64,000 nt of DNA from Lachnospiraceae bacterium (GTDB taxonomy: Bacteria; Bacillota; Clostridia; Lachnospirales; Lachnospiraceae): the NCBI GenBank assembly GCA_015057515.1, contig SVED01000001.1:1-64000 (forward strand), in the 5' to 3' direction. The translations under genes and the position numbers were made by a program. The number at the start of each line of letters is the position of its first letter. Position 1 is the stretch's first letter. Shown here piece by piece: positions 1 to 8,771 of the stretch. The notes beneath the pieces are model-generated. The model saw only the letters and a list, made by a program, of their open reading frames with translations, had not been told where the DNA came from and made no database searches.

Positions 1-49
1 TATAAAAGTAAAAAGCTGTCAAATGATTCAGTAGTTGATGGAGAATAAT

Positions 50-1033
50 ATGAAGATTGATATTGTAATTCCGTGGGTGGATGGTATGGATCCGGCATGG
101 CAAGAGGTTAAAAATGAATATACTGCCAGTGAAGGTACGGACCATGGTATCAATCGTTATAGGGATTGGGATTTGTTAAAATATTGGTTTCGTGGTGTAG
201 AAAAATTTGCACCTTGGGTAAATAAGATACATTTTATTACCTGGGGTCATACTCCGAAATGGCTAAATAAGGATGCAGATAAGTTAAACATTGTGTTACA
301 TCAGGATTATATTCCTGAGCAGTTTTTACCAGTGTTTTCATCACACCCTATAGAGTTAAATATGCATCGCATAGAGGGGTTGGCTGAGCAGTTTATATAT
401 TTTAATGATGATATGTACCTTATCCGTCAGGTTAAGCCAGAGGATTTTTTTAGAAATGGTCTTCCTGTAGATACAGTTACAGAGGTACCTCTTAGATTTA
501 ATCCTGGAGGTGTGGATCACATTATTGGTAATGACATGCTTATTATAAACAAGCATTTTTCCAAGGGGCAGGTAATATCTTCCAACAAGAAGCAATGGTT
601 TAGTTTAAAGGCAATGAAGTCTACTTTGAAAAATATATATATGAAGCCTGTAAATGGTTTTTCGGCTTTTGATAATCCTCATGTGCCACAGGCTTTTTGT
701 AAAAATGTATTTAATCAGGTTTGGGACAAGGAAAAAGAGTTGCTGGAGCAGACGTCATCTCATCGTTTTAGAAGCAATGAAGATGTAAATCAATGGTTGT
801 TTAGGTATTGGCAGTTTGTTACAGGTCAATTTGTTCAGGTAAAGGATATATCCGGCAAGTTTTTTTCCATAGGAAGAGATAATATAGCCATAGAAGAGGC
901 TATATTAGGTCAAAAATATAATACAATCTGCTTAAGTGATGATGACATAAGTCTTGATTTTGAGGAAGAAAAGAAGAGTCTTCAGGTATTATTTGAAAAA
1001 ATATTACCAGAAAAATCCAGTTTTGAATTATAA
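50..1033 (+). CDS. Stealth-family capsular polysaccharide phosphotransferase
   Basis: N-terminal IDIVIPWVDGMDPAW and downstream YFNDDMYL match Stealth CR1/CR2-type motifs; ATG at 50 follows GGAGAA, so the ORF-track start at 35 is probably too far upstream. Confidence 0.85.
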   Translation: MKIDIVIPWVDGMDPAWQEVKNEYTASEGTDHGINRYRDWDLLKYWFRGVEKFAPWVNKIHFITWGHTPKWLNKDADKLNIVLHQDYIPEQFLPVFSSHPIELNMHRIEGLAEQFIYFNDDMYLIRQVKPEDFFRNGLPVDTVTEVPLRFNPGGVDHIIGNDMLIINKHFSKGQVISSNKKQWFSLKAMKSTLKNIYMKPVNGFSAFDNPHVPQAFCKNVFNQVWDKEKELLEQTSSHRFRSNEDVNQWLFRYWQFVTGQFVQVKDISGKFFSIGRDNIAIEEAILGQKYNTICLSDDDISLDFEEEKKSLQVLFEKILPEKSSFEL

Positions 1034-1042
1034 AGGATAGTT

Positions 1043-2101
1043 ATGAAAAAGTATCAAATTAAGGAAGTAAAAGAAATATATAACCACGCTGGTAGCAAAG
1101 CGGTGGAGGATGCATATAACTTTGCTAAGGAAGCAGGGTATGAAACTTTATATATTAGACAGAGGACAAAGGATACAGGTATTATAACCCTAATAAGGAA
1201 TCAACTGGGATTTTGGTTTGATTGGGTTAAGGTTCTCTTCACTGTTAAAAAGGGTTCAATAGTGCTCATTCAGAATCCATTTAAGAGAAAACATCTTGGT
1301 AGATTTACCATATTAAAACAATTGAAAAAGATAAAAAAATGTAATATTATATCTCTGGTTCACGATATAGAAGAACTGAGAGTATCATACTATAGAGACT
1401 ATAGTACTACAGAGTTTGAATTTATGATGGGGAACTCGGATTACTTTATTATTCACAATGGCAAGATGAAGAACTATCTCATGGAAGAAAGAGGTTTTGC
1501 TGAGGGTAGCCTGGTGGAGCTTGGCATATTTGATTATGGCTTTGATGGTGACTTGAATGACAAAAACACACCGGAAGCAGATGTGGTAATCGCAGGTAAT
1601 TTGGAGTCTCAAAAATGTCCATATATTTACAAGATGTCTGGCTTGGACAATAGATTTTCACTTTATCTATATGGTCCTAACTATGAAGAAAATAATCAAG
1701 ATGAGTATATAAAATACTGTGGCTCCTTTCCTTCCGAGGAAGTGCCAAAGGTACTTTCAGGAAAATATGGACTTATATGGGATGGAGACAGTATACACAA
1801 GTGTACTGGTGACACAGGGAGATATTTGCAGTACAACAATCCTCACAAGACGTCTTTGTATTTGGTGTCGGGAATACCTATTATCATATGGGAAAAGGCA
1901 GCTCTTGCAAATTTTGTGAAGGAAAACAACTTAGGTATAACTATCAATAATCTGGAAGAGATAAAAGAGAAGATATATGCCATATCAGATGAAGAGTATA
2001 GTGGAATGTTATCCAATGTTAAGGATATGTCAAAGAAGCTTCAGTCTGGATATCACTTAAAAAGGGCTCTTGCAGAGTGCGAGAAACGTATAGGCGCGTA
2101 A
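1043..2101 (+). CDS. Galactofuranosyltransferase-like / GT-B sugar transferase
   Basis: Overall pattern including QNPFKRKHLGRF, SLVHDIEELR and a C-terminal YNNPHKTSLYLVSGIPIIIW segment typical of beta-1,6-galactofuranosyltransferase-like proteins. Confidence 0.7.
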   Translation: MKKYQIKEVKEIYNHAGSKAVEDAYNFAKEAGYETLYIRQRTKDTGIITLIRNQLGFWFDWVKVLFTVKKGSIVLIQNPFKRKHLGRFTILKQLKKIKKCNIISLVHDIEELRVSYYRDYSTTEFEFMMGNSDYFIIHNGKMKNYLMEERGFAEGSLVELGIFDYGFDGDLNDKNTPEADVVIAGNLESQKCPYIYKMSGLDNRFSLYLYGPNYEENNQDEYIKYCGSFPSEEVPKVLSGKYGLIWDGDSIHKCTGDTGRYLQYNNPHKTSLYLVSGIPIIIWEKAALANFVKENNLGITINNLEEIKEKIYAISDEEYSGMLSNVKDMSKKLQSGYHLKRALAECEKRIGA

Positions 2102-2140
2102 AACCAATTGGTTTTATACACACTGTAAAGGAGAAAGACA

Positions 2141-3544
2141 ATGCATAAGAAAAAAACAAGTAGAAGTAAACACATAGACTTTATACTGTTAGATATATTA
2201 TGTGTGGAGTTATCCTTCTTGTTAGCATTTTTTATTAGAAGCAAAATGGGAGGTCTGGATGTAGCAAAGGAATACGACATAATAAATGTATTACTTATGC
2301 TTATGCATATATGTGTTGTGTTTTGGACAGAGTGCTATTCAGGCATCATAAGAAGAGGATATTTAAAGGAATTAAAGCAAGTCATACAGCATAACTGTTT
2401 TATATTGGGTGGAGTTCTTATTCTTCTTTTCGTTATAAAAGAGTCAGAAAAATATTCGAGAATACTTATAGGATTGTTTTTTGTAATAAATGTAATCCTT
2501 ATGTATTTGCTTAGATGCATACTGAAGAAATTTATTTTTGCCAGAAACAGAAAGGCAAAGCACAGTAGTAAAGTGATAATTGCTACAAATAGGGTAAGTG
2601 CTGAAGCTATACTAAAAAGATTTGAAGAGTGCGAATATGAAAAAATCACAGTAAAAGGTCTTTTTATTCTTGACACAGATATGAAGGATGAAGAAATATT
2701 AGGGACAAAGGTTCTTGGTGGCAAAGATGAGATGTTTGAGTTTGTCAGAACCAGAGTTACGGACCGAGTATTTCTTGAATATTCTGGCGATGATATGAGA
2801 GAAATTATTGACAACTTATTAGTTATGGGTGTTACAACTCATGTCAGCGTAAATGCATTTTTGGAGGGAGCTCCAAATCTGGTTGTTGAGCATGTAAATG
2901 ACTATACTGTTATAACAACAAGTATCAATCTTATGTCCTTTAAGCAAAAGGTTATTAAGAGAACCATAGATATTTTGTGTTCCATACCTGGATTGCTTAT
3001 TACCTTGCTGCTTACCATTATTCTGGGACCGATTATTTATATTCAGTCTCCAGGGCCAATCTTTTTTAAGCAGACAAGAATTGGAAAAAATGGACGTAAG
3101 TTTAAGATGTATAAGTTCCGTTCCATGTATATGGATGCTGAGGAACGCAAAAAAGAACTTATGGCTCAGAATAAGATGAATGGACTTATGTTTAAAATGG
3201 ACAATGATCCTCGTATTACTCCTATAGGAAGATTTATTCGTAAAACTAGCTTGGATGAATTTCCACAGTTCATTAATATCTTTAAGGGTGATATGAGTAT
3301 GGTGGGCACCAGACCACCAACAGTTGATGAGTATGAGCTTTATGAGATGCACCACAAGAGTAGACTTGCAATTAAGCCAGGTCTTACAGGAATGTGGCAA
3401 TCCTCAGGTCGTAGTGATATCACAGATTTTGAAGAGGTTGTAAGGCTGGACAACGAATACATCAGAAACTTCAGCCTAAGCCTTGATATCAAAATTATTT
3501 TCAAAACCCTTTTATCAGTAGTAAGCCGTAAGGGTTCGGTATAA
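2141..3544 (+). CDS. Exopolysaccharide polyprenyl glycosylphosphotransferase (undecaprenyl-phosphate sugar transferase)
   Basis: N-terminal TM helices; C-terminal KRTIDILCSIPGLL...QTRIGKNGRKFKMYKFRSMYMDAE...GRFIRKTSLDEFPQFINIFKGDMSMVGTRPP bacterial sugar transferase signature. Confidence 0.95.
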   Translation: MHKKKTSRSKHIDFILLDILCVELSFLLAFFIRSKMGGLDVAKEYDIINVLLMLMHICVVFWTECYSGIIRRGYLKELKQVIQHNCFILGGVLILLFVIKESEKYSRILIGLFFVINVILMYLLRCILKKFIFARNRKAKHSSKVIIATNRVSAEAILKRFEECEYEKITVKGLFILDTDMKDEEILGTKVLGGKDEMFEFVRTRVTDRVFLEYSGDDMREIIDNLLVMGVTTHVSVNAFLEGAPNLVVEHVNDYTVITTSINLMSFKQKVIKRTIDILCSIPGLLITLLLTIILGPIIYIQSPGPIFFKQTRIGKNGRKFKMYKFRSMYMDAEERKKELMAQNKMNGLMFKMDNDPRITPIGRFIRKTSLDEFPQFINIFKGDMSMVGTRPPTVDEYELYEMHHKSRLAIKPGLTGMWQSSGRSDITDFEEVVRLDNEYIRNFSLSLDIKIIFKTLLSVVSRKGSV

Positions 3545-4018
3545 CATCCCACCCTTGGCTCTTTGAACGGTATAACTAACCCAGGGCAATATCCCTTGCT
3601 TTGGTGGGCGGTAGATATATAGCATTACCAAACACGCTCTCGCTCGTCTCGAACGCAGGAGTACTAACCTCAAAGAAATAGGGTATGCCACCGGTCAGGA
3701 TATAGGCATAGATATATAAAACCGTTTGAGAACGCGAGCACTTAATGAGTAAAAAATAAGAACAGGAAGAAGTTTCGTAAAAGGATTTTCTTTCTGTTCT
3801 TATTTTTTGCTCATTTAGTACTCCTGCGTTCGAGACGAGCGAGAGCGTGTTTTATATATCTGTGCCTATATCCTGACCGGTGGCATACCCTATTTCTTTT
3901 CGCTAAGTGCTCGCGTTCTCAAACGGTTTGGTAATGCTATATATCTACGGCCCACCAAAGCAAGGGATATTGCCCTGGGTTAGTTATACCGTTCAAAGAG
4001 CTAAGGGCAGGATGTTAT
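3541..4018. repeat. Large imperfect palindrome (arms ~225 bp) between convergent genes, with internal module swap
   Basis: Outer arms 3541-3633 and 3926-4018 are near-perfect reverse complements; inner E/E' 3745-3766 and 3792-3814; C/C' 3668-3722 and 3849-3900; B (34 bp, exact inverted copy 3634-3667 / 3815-3848) and D (22 bp, 3723-3744 / within 3901-3925) exchange positions between arms. Confidence 0.93.
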
Positions 4019-4752
4019 ATAACCCAAACAGTGTATAGAACTGATAAAAGGGTTATGAGAATTATGGTTGATAGGGCGGCTATGATGAAGGTTTTGGTGG
4101 AAACCTTGGCCTCCTTTTTTAATTTGGAGAGGAGTATGCCCAGGGCAAATACACAGAGGACAGTAAGTCCTATCCAGAAAACAAATCCAAAACCATGGTA
4201 ATCGTAAATAAGGTTGTAACATAAGATATCATTTTCGTCTGGAATGTTGTATTCAAAGAAAGGTCCTGCCCATTCTGATACATAAGGAACCATACCAATC
4301 ATAGATGGTGCACTGTTGTCTAAGGCAATAATCTCCATATGATATTGACGCCCTTCTTCTAAAACAAAATCCTCGAAAACAATTCTGGTCATACCGTGGG
4401 ATGAAATAATATCCCCACTGAAGGTTTGTGAGTGTTCCAACTCATAGCTGATGTTGTAAAAATTGATAACATATTCCTGAGACGTTGGTCCTGGAACAAC
4501 AATAGACAATTCAATACCAGTTATAGTTTCCGGAGTGTAAATAACCTGTCTGCAGTGATAGTCAGATGTTGGAATAGCTCGCCAGTACATATTCGCTGCG
4601 ATATCTTCATATGGTGTATCTACACCTTCCTCGTTGTATTCTACAGGAACAGCTACATCAAAAACAATGTGTGTAGGTTCCTTCTTGTCAAAAGAAAAAA
4701 GTATAATAGAAAGAAGTAAATAAATGGAAAGAATAATAGTTATCTTTTTCAT
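4015..4752 (-). CDS. Membrane protein of unknown function (N-terminal TM/signal, ectodomain, two C-terminal TM helices)
   Basis: 245-aa ORF; hydrophobic N-terminus, polar central domain, hydrophobic C-terminus; ATGA overlap with the upstream polymerase-like gene. Confidence 0.75.
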   Translation of the reverse strand: MKKITIILSIYLLLSIILFSFDKKEPTHIVFDVAVPVEYNEEGVDTPYEDIAANMYWRAIPTSDYHCRQVIYTPETITGIELSIVVPGPTSQEYVINFYNISYELEHSQTFSGDIISSHGMTRIVFEDFVLEEGRQYHMEIIALDNSAPSMIGMVPYVSEWAGPFFEYNIPDENDILCYNLIYDYHGFGFVFWIGLTVLCVFALGILLSKLKKEAKVSTKTFIIAALSTIILITLLSVLYTVWVI

Positions 4753-5996
4753 TGTGCTACCTCCTTGTCAATGTTTTTTCTCTTGAAGAAATTAGAAATG
4801 TTAAATCCATAATAACTAGAAAAGAGCAGGAAAATAAATGGATCAAATTGTAAATCCAACAAATGATGCTCCATGATACAGTGTACAGCTATGAGTGCTA
4901 TAATAAATAGTGAAACATAATCCTTTCGCTGTCTGGCCACAATACTTGTGATAAATAAAAGAAGTACTGTGCATATTAAAACAAAGGCGCCATACCTAAA
5001 GAGAATATTAAGGTATGAGGAATCAATAAAATTGTATGCGTCTTTTCCCCGCGACAGGGTGGAACCACCGTTGCCTACCAGAGGTATTTCTTGTCCAAAA
5101 AGCTTAACATCATAATGGTCAAAGGTTGTTCTTCCCAAGCTGAGGCGTCCACTGAAAATAGAATCCAATTTGGAAAATAACACCTTGTCTGGTTTAAAGA
5201 GATAAGAGCTAAAAATAGAAAATGCTCCACACACAGGAATGGCAAAAGTCATTAAAAGTGAAATAACTCTGGTGGATTTTTTTGTAGGAGTATCCTCATT
5301 CTTCTTAGCCATAATAAGTTTATATATAAGAAGGAATGTGGCTAATATTACAAGACAAATGGTACTGGTTCTGGCTACACACATAAAAAGAATAAAGAAA
5401 GCTAAGCCGTAGAAAAGACAGATTTCTATGTAACTTATATACTCCCGTCTGATAAAAGCCCAAACCATACACAGATACAAAACCAGTGCAGAAAAATCTG
5501 TAGGATAGTTAACTCCAAAGGAATATCTCTGGGAGTTTCCCTCGCTTATAAATGTGAGATTGTTTACAATGCCTAGCTGTGAGGAAAGCATTATAATAAG
5601 CAGACTAGTGCCAATGGTACCAAGAAAAACAATGGCTACCTTTTTGAAATCAATGTCTTTAAATAGAACGATAAACAAAATAATCTCTAATAAAATACCG
5701 TGGTAACCCTGTATGTATGCAACTGTATAGCCTAGGGCACAGAGGAACAATAATACATAGGAAGCAATATCGTCAAAGACTTTTACAAAGCTCTTTGTAA
5801 TGACTAAAAGCAATAGAAAAACCTTAAGCACAAAGTGATATTTGGTTGGCCAATCAATGACCATGGTTGTGCTTCTCAAAAAGGCCTCAAAAATAAAAAG
5901 TCCATATAATACAAGAGCAAAATTATCTAATATCTTGACAATTCTCTCAGGATTAGGAATAATATGGGAATGTATTGTTTTGATTTTAGAAAACAT
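4749..5996 (-). CDS. O-antigen polymerase/ligase-like (Wzy-type) polytopic membrane protein
   Basis: ~10 hydrophobic segments, large extracytoplasmic loop containing LVGNGGSTLSRGKDAYNFIDSSYLNILFRYG; genomic context. Confidence 0.7.
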   Translation of the reverse strand: MFSKIKTIHSHIIPNPERIVKILDNFALVLYGLFIFEAFLRSTTMVIDWPTKYHFVLKVFLLLLVITKSFVKVFDDIASYVLLFLCALGYTVAYIQGYHGILLEIILFIVLFKDIDFKKVAIVFLGTIGTSLLIIMLSSQLGIVNNLTFISEGNSQRYSFGVNYPTDFSALVLYLCMVWAFIRREYISYIEICLFYGLAFFILFMCVARTSTICLVILATFLLIYKLIMAKKNEDTPTKKSTRVISLLMTFAIPVCGAFSIFSSYLFKPDKVLFSKLDSIFSGRLSLGRTTFDHYDVKLFGQEIPLVGNGGSTLSRGKDAYNFIDSSYLNILFRYGAFVLICTVLLLFITSIVARQRKDYVSLFIIALIAVHCIMEHHLLDLQFDPFIFLLFSSYYGFNISNFFKRKNIDKEVAQ

Positions 5997-6003
5997 ATGA
6001 TAA

Positions 6004-6046
6004 CCGCCTTATACAAAATAGTTGCTAATATTATATTTTAAGGCGG
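6004..6046. repeat. Inverted repeat in divergent promoter region
   Basis: CCGCCTTA (6004-6011) and TAAGGCGG (6039-6046), exact 8-bp inverted copies; the proximal copy overlaps the Shine-Dalgarno of the minus gene. Confidence 0.7.
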
Positions 6047-6058
6047 GAGAAATTTCAA
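6030..6058 (-). promoter_or_regulatory. Putative promoter for the minus-strand polymerase gene
   Basis: Minus strand TTGAAA (6058-6053), 17-nt spacer, TATAAT (6035-6030). Confidence 0.6.
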
Positions 6059-6100
6059 TACATTATAGTATATTGCTGTTATAGGAAAATGGAGGTAAAA

Positions 6101-6925
6101 ATGAGAGAATTAGATATTAAGGAAACTCAAAAAATTTCCCTGGAAATACTAAAAACAGTTGCTGATATATGTGAAGAAAAGGGTTTTAGATATTGTCTTA
6201 TATATGGAACTTTAATAGGTGCAATAAGACACTCTGGTTATATTCCATGGGATGATGATGTGGATATAATGATGCCTAGAAAAGATTATGAAGAGTTTCT
6301 TAAGTATTTTGGTGAACATATTAGTGATCATCCACATTTGGAGATTTTTAATCCAACAACCTGTGAAAAATATCCATATATGATTACAAGAATAAGTGAT
6401 AATAGATATTCTATAGATATGGCAAATGAAAAGCCATATGGAATGGGTGTATTTATTGACATATATCCATATGATGGTTTGGGAAATACCAGTGAAGAAG
6501 CGTTGAAGTTTGGAATGAAGGGAGATAGATTATCATCTCTGTGTTATCAGGCAACGAGACAAAGGTATGCTGTAGAGACAACAACTTCAGCACTTAGAAA
6601 GGTACTTAAGTTGCCGGTATTCCTTTTTTCAAAGTTGTGTGGAAAAAATGTATTTCAAAGAAAGCTTGCAAAGCTGGCAGGTCAAAAAGCTTATGACGAT
6701 TGCGAGTATGTGGGCTGTGTAGTATGGCTATCTGGTGGCGAGAAGGATATATTTGAGAGACGTATGTTTGATGAGTGTATAATGCATCCTTATGAGAAAT
6801 ATGAATTCCGTGTTCCTAAGGAGTATGATGCAATCCTCAGACATACCTATGGTGATTATATGCAGCTGCCACCTGAAAAGGATCGTGTAGGTCATCACAA
6901 TTACAAAGTTTACGAGAAAAAGTAA
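6101..6925 (+). CDS. licD: LicD-family phosphocholine transferase
   Basis: CEEKGFRYCLIYGTLIGAIRHSGYIPWDDDVDIMMPRKDYEEF is a canonical LicD motif; GGAGGT RBS places the start at 6101. Confidence 0.93.
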   Translation: MRELDIKETQKISLEILKTVADICEEKGFRYCLIYGTLIGAIRHSGYIPWDDDVDIMMPRKDYEEFLKYFGEHISDHPHLEIFNPTTCEKYPYMITRISDNRYSIDMANEKPYGMGVFIDIYPYDGLGNTSEEALKFGMKGDRLSSLCYQATRQRYAVETTTSALRKVLKLPVFLFSKLCGKNVFQRKLAKLAGQKAYDDCEYVGCVVWLSGGEKDIFERRMFDECIMHPYEKYEFRVPKEYDAILRHTYGDYMQLPPEKDRVGHHNYKVYEKK

Positions 6926-6943
6926 GAAAGTTTTTCTTTATTG

Positions 6944-6972
6944 TTGACAAATGGAAGATAAGTGTGTATATT
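6944..6972 (+). promoter_or_regulatory. Putative sigma-A promoter upstream of licCA
   Basis: TTGACA (6944-6949), 17-nt spacer, TATATT (6967-6972). Confidence 0.6.
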
Positions 6973-7010
6973 GTACTTGTCTGTTCACGAAAACAAGAAA
7001 GGATGAGTTT

Positions 7011-8771
7011 ATGAACAAGCAAGAATTTGATTTGATGAACGCAATATATAACCTTGGTTATGAAAACCAAAGAGAGCTTGCGGAAAGCAGTGGTTATTCC
7101 TTGGGAAGTGTTAATAAGTCTCTCAAGGTACTTGTGGACCAGGGTTATCTCAGCGAAGATATGAAGCTGACATCAAAGGCCAATAAAGAATTTAACGATA
7201 AAAAACCTAAAAACGCCGTAATACTTGCAGCAGGCTACGGAATGAGAATGGTTCCTATAAATACAGAAACACCAAAGGGCTTGCTTTGTATAAACAACGA
7301 GGCGCTCATTGAACGTTTAATAAAACAGCTTCATGAGGTGGGAATTACTGAGATTGATGTTGTTGTAGGTTTTATGAAAGAAAATTACGAGTACTTAATA
7401 GATGAGTTTGGTGTAAACCTTGTAGTAAATGAGGAGTACAACAGAAAAAACAATCTTCATTCATTAAGTCTTGTGGCAGATAAAATTTCTAACACATACA
7501 TTGTTCCTTGTGATGTATGGTGCAAGGAGAATCCATTTAGCGAGAGAGAATTGTATTCCTGGTATATGGTAAGTGACTCCATGGATGATGATAGTGATGT
7601 TTATGTAAATAGAAAAAACGAGTTAGTTGCTGTGGGTGGTCAGGAGCCAGGCAATAAGATGATTGGTATTTCTTACATGACTATGCCAGAGGCAAAGATT
7701 TTAGTAGAAAATATTAAGAATCTTTCTAAGTCAAAGAGGTATGACAACTCCTTCTGGGAGGAAGGCTTATACAAAAATGGCAAAATGATAGTTAATTCAA
7801 GGGTAGTGAAGGATGAAAATGCAGTTGAGATAAATACCTTTGAGCAGCTAAGAGAAATAGACAAGGAGTCAAATCATCTTAAATCAGATGCTATAGAGAT
7901 TATTTGTAAGGCCCTCAATGTAAAGATAGATGATATCAAGAATATTGAAACCTTGAAAAAGGGAATGACCAATCGCTCATTTATTTTTTCTGTTGGGGAT
8001 AACAAGTACATTATGAGAATTCCTGGTGAGGGAACTGACAAGATAATTAATCGTAAACAGGAAGCTGCGGTTTATGATGTCATAAATGGAAAAGGTATAT
8101 GTGAAGACATATATTATATGAATCCTGACAATGGATATAAAATAACAAAGTTCCTTTCAAATACCAGGGTTTGTGATTGCGAAAATGAGGAAGATTTAAA
8201 AATTGCTATGGATAAGCTTAGAAAATTCCATGGCATGGAACTTAAAGTTGATCATGTGTTTGATGTGTTTGAAAAAATTGACTATTATGAATCACTTTGG
8301 GGTGATGTGCCATCGGTATATAAGGATCACAAAGAAACTCGAAGAAAAGTATTTGAGCTTAAAGAGTTTATTGATTCTCAGGAGAAGAAATGGACCCTTA
8401 CCCATATAGATGCAGTTGCTGATAATTTCCTTTTTGTTGAGGGAGAGGAAGTTATGCTTATAGACTGGGAATATGCAGGAATGCAGGATCCACATGTAGA
8501 TATTGCCATGTTTTGCATATATGCCATGTATGATAAAGACGCTATTGACAGGCTGATTGATATTTATTTCGAAAATCAGTGTGACGTGGCTACCAGAGCA
8601 AAAATATATTGTTATATTGCAATGTGTGGATTTCTTTGGAGTAACTGGTGCGAGTATAAAAGACAGCTTGGCGTGGAGTTTGGAGAATATACATTAAGGC
8701 AATATAGATACGCCAAAGAGTTTTATGCATATGCCAAAGAGCTTATAGAAAATGACAGGAGTGGCAAATAG
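7011..8771 (+). CDS. HTH + LicC-like nucleotidyltransferase + LicA-type choline kinase fusion
   Basis: N-terminal wHTH-like NLGYENQRELAESSGYSLGSVNKSLKVL; nucleotidyltransferase NAVILAAGYGMRMVPINTETPKGLL; kinase GMTNRSFIF, LTHIDAVADNFLF, MLIDWEYAGMQDPHVDIAMF. Confidence 0.88.
   Translation: MNKQEFDLMNAIYNLGYENQRELAESSGYSLGSVNKSLKVLVDQGYLSEDMKLTSKANKEFNDKKPKNAVILAAGYGMRMVPINTETPKGLLCINNEALIERLIKQLHEVGITEIDVVVGFMKENYEYLIDEFGVNLVVNEEYNRKNNLHSLSLVADKISNTYIVPCDVWCKENPFSERELYSWYMVSDSMDDDSDVYVNRKNELVAVGGQEPGNKMIGISYMTMPEAKILVENIKNLSKSKRYDNSFWEEGLYKNGKMIVNSRVVKDENAVEINTFEQLREIDKESNHLKSDAIEIICKALNVKIDDIKNIETLKKGMTNRSFIFSVGDNKYIMRIPGEGTDKIINRKQEAAVYDVINGKGICEDIYYMNPDNGYKITKFLSNTRVCDCENEEDLKIAMDKLRKFHGMELKVDHVFDVFEKIDYYESLWGDVPSVYKDHKETRRKVFELKEFIDSQEKKWTLTHIDAVADNFLFVEGEEVMLIDWEYAGMQDPHVDIAMFCIYAMYDKDAIDRLIDIYFENQCDVATRAKIYCYIAMCGFLWSNWCEYKRQLGVEFGEYTLRQYRYAKEFYAYAKELIENDRSGK

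Noticed and set aside
2335-3552. Minus-strand ORFs (159, 193 and 70 aa) opposite the glycosylphosphotransferase
   Set aside because: Fully antisense to a gene with strong family motifs; no recognisable domains.
3634-3848. Simple invertible phase-variation switch bounded by the 34-bp B inverted repeats
   Set aside because: Inverting the interval does not regenerate a symmetric palindrome, and no promoter or invertase gene was seen in or next to it; not excluded, but not supported.
3541-4018. Insertion sequence or transposon
   Set aside because: No transposase ORF inside and no clear target-site duplication visible; kept only as an unexplained palindromic element.
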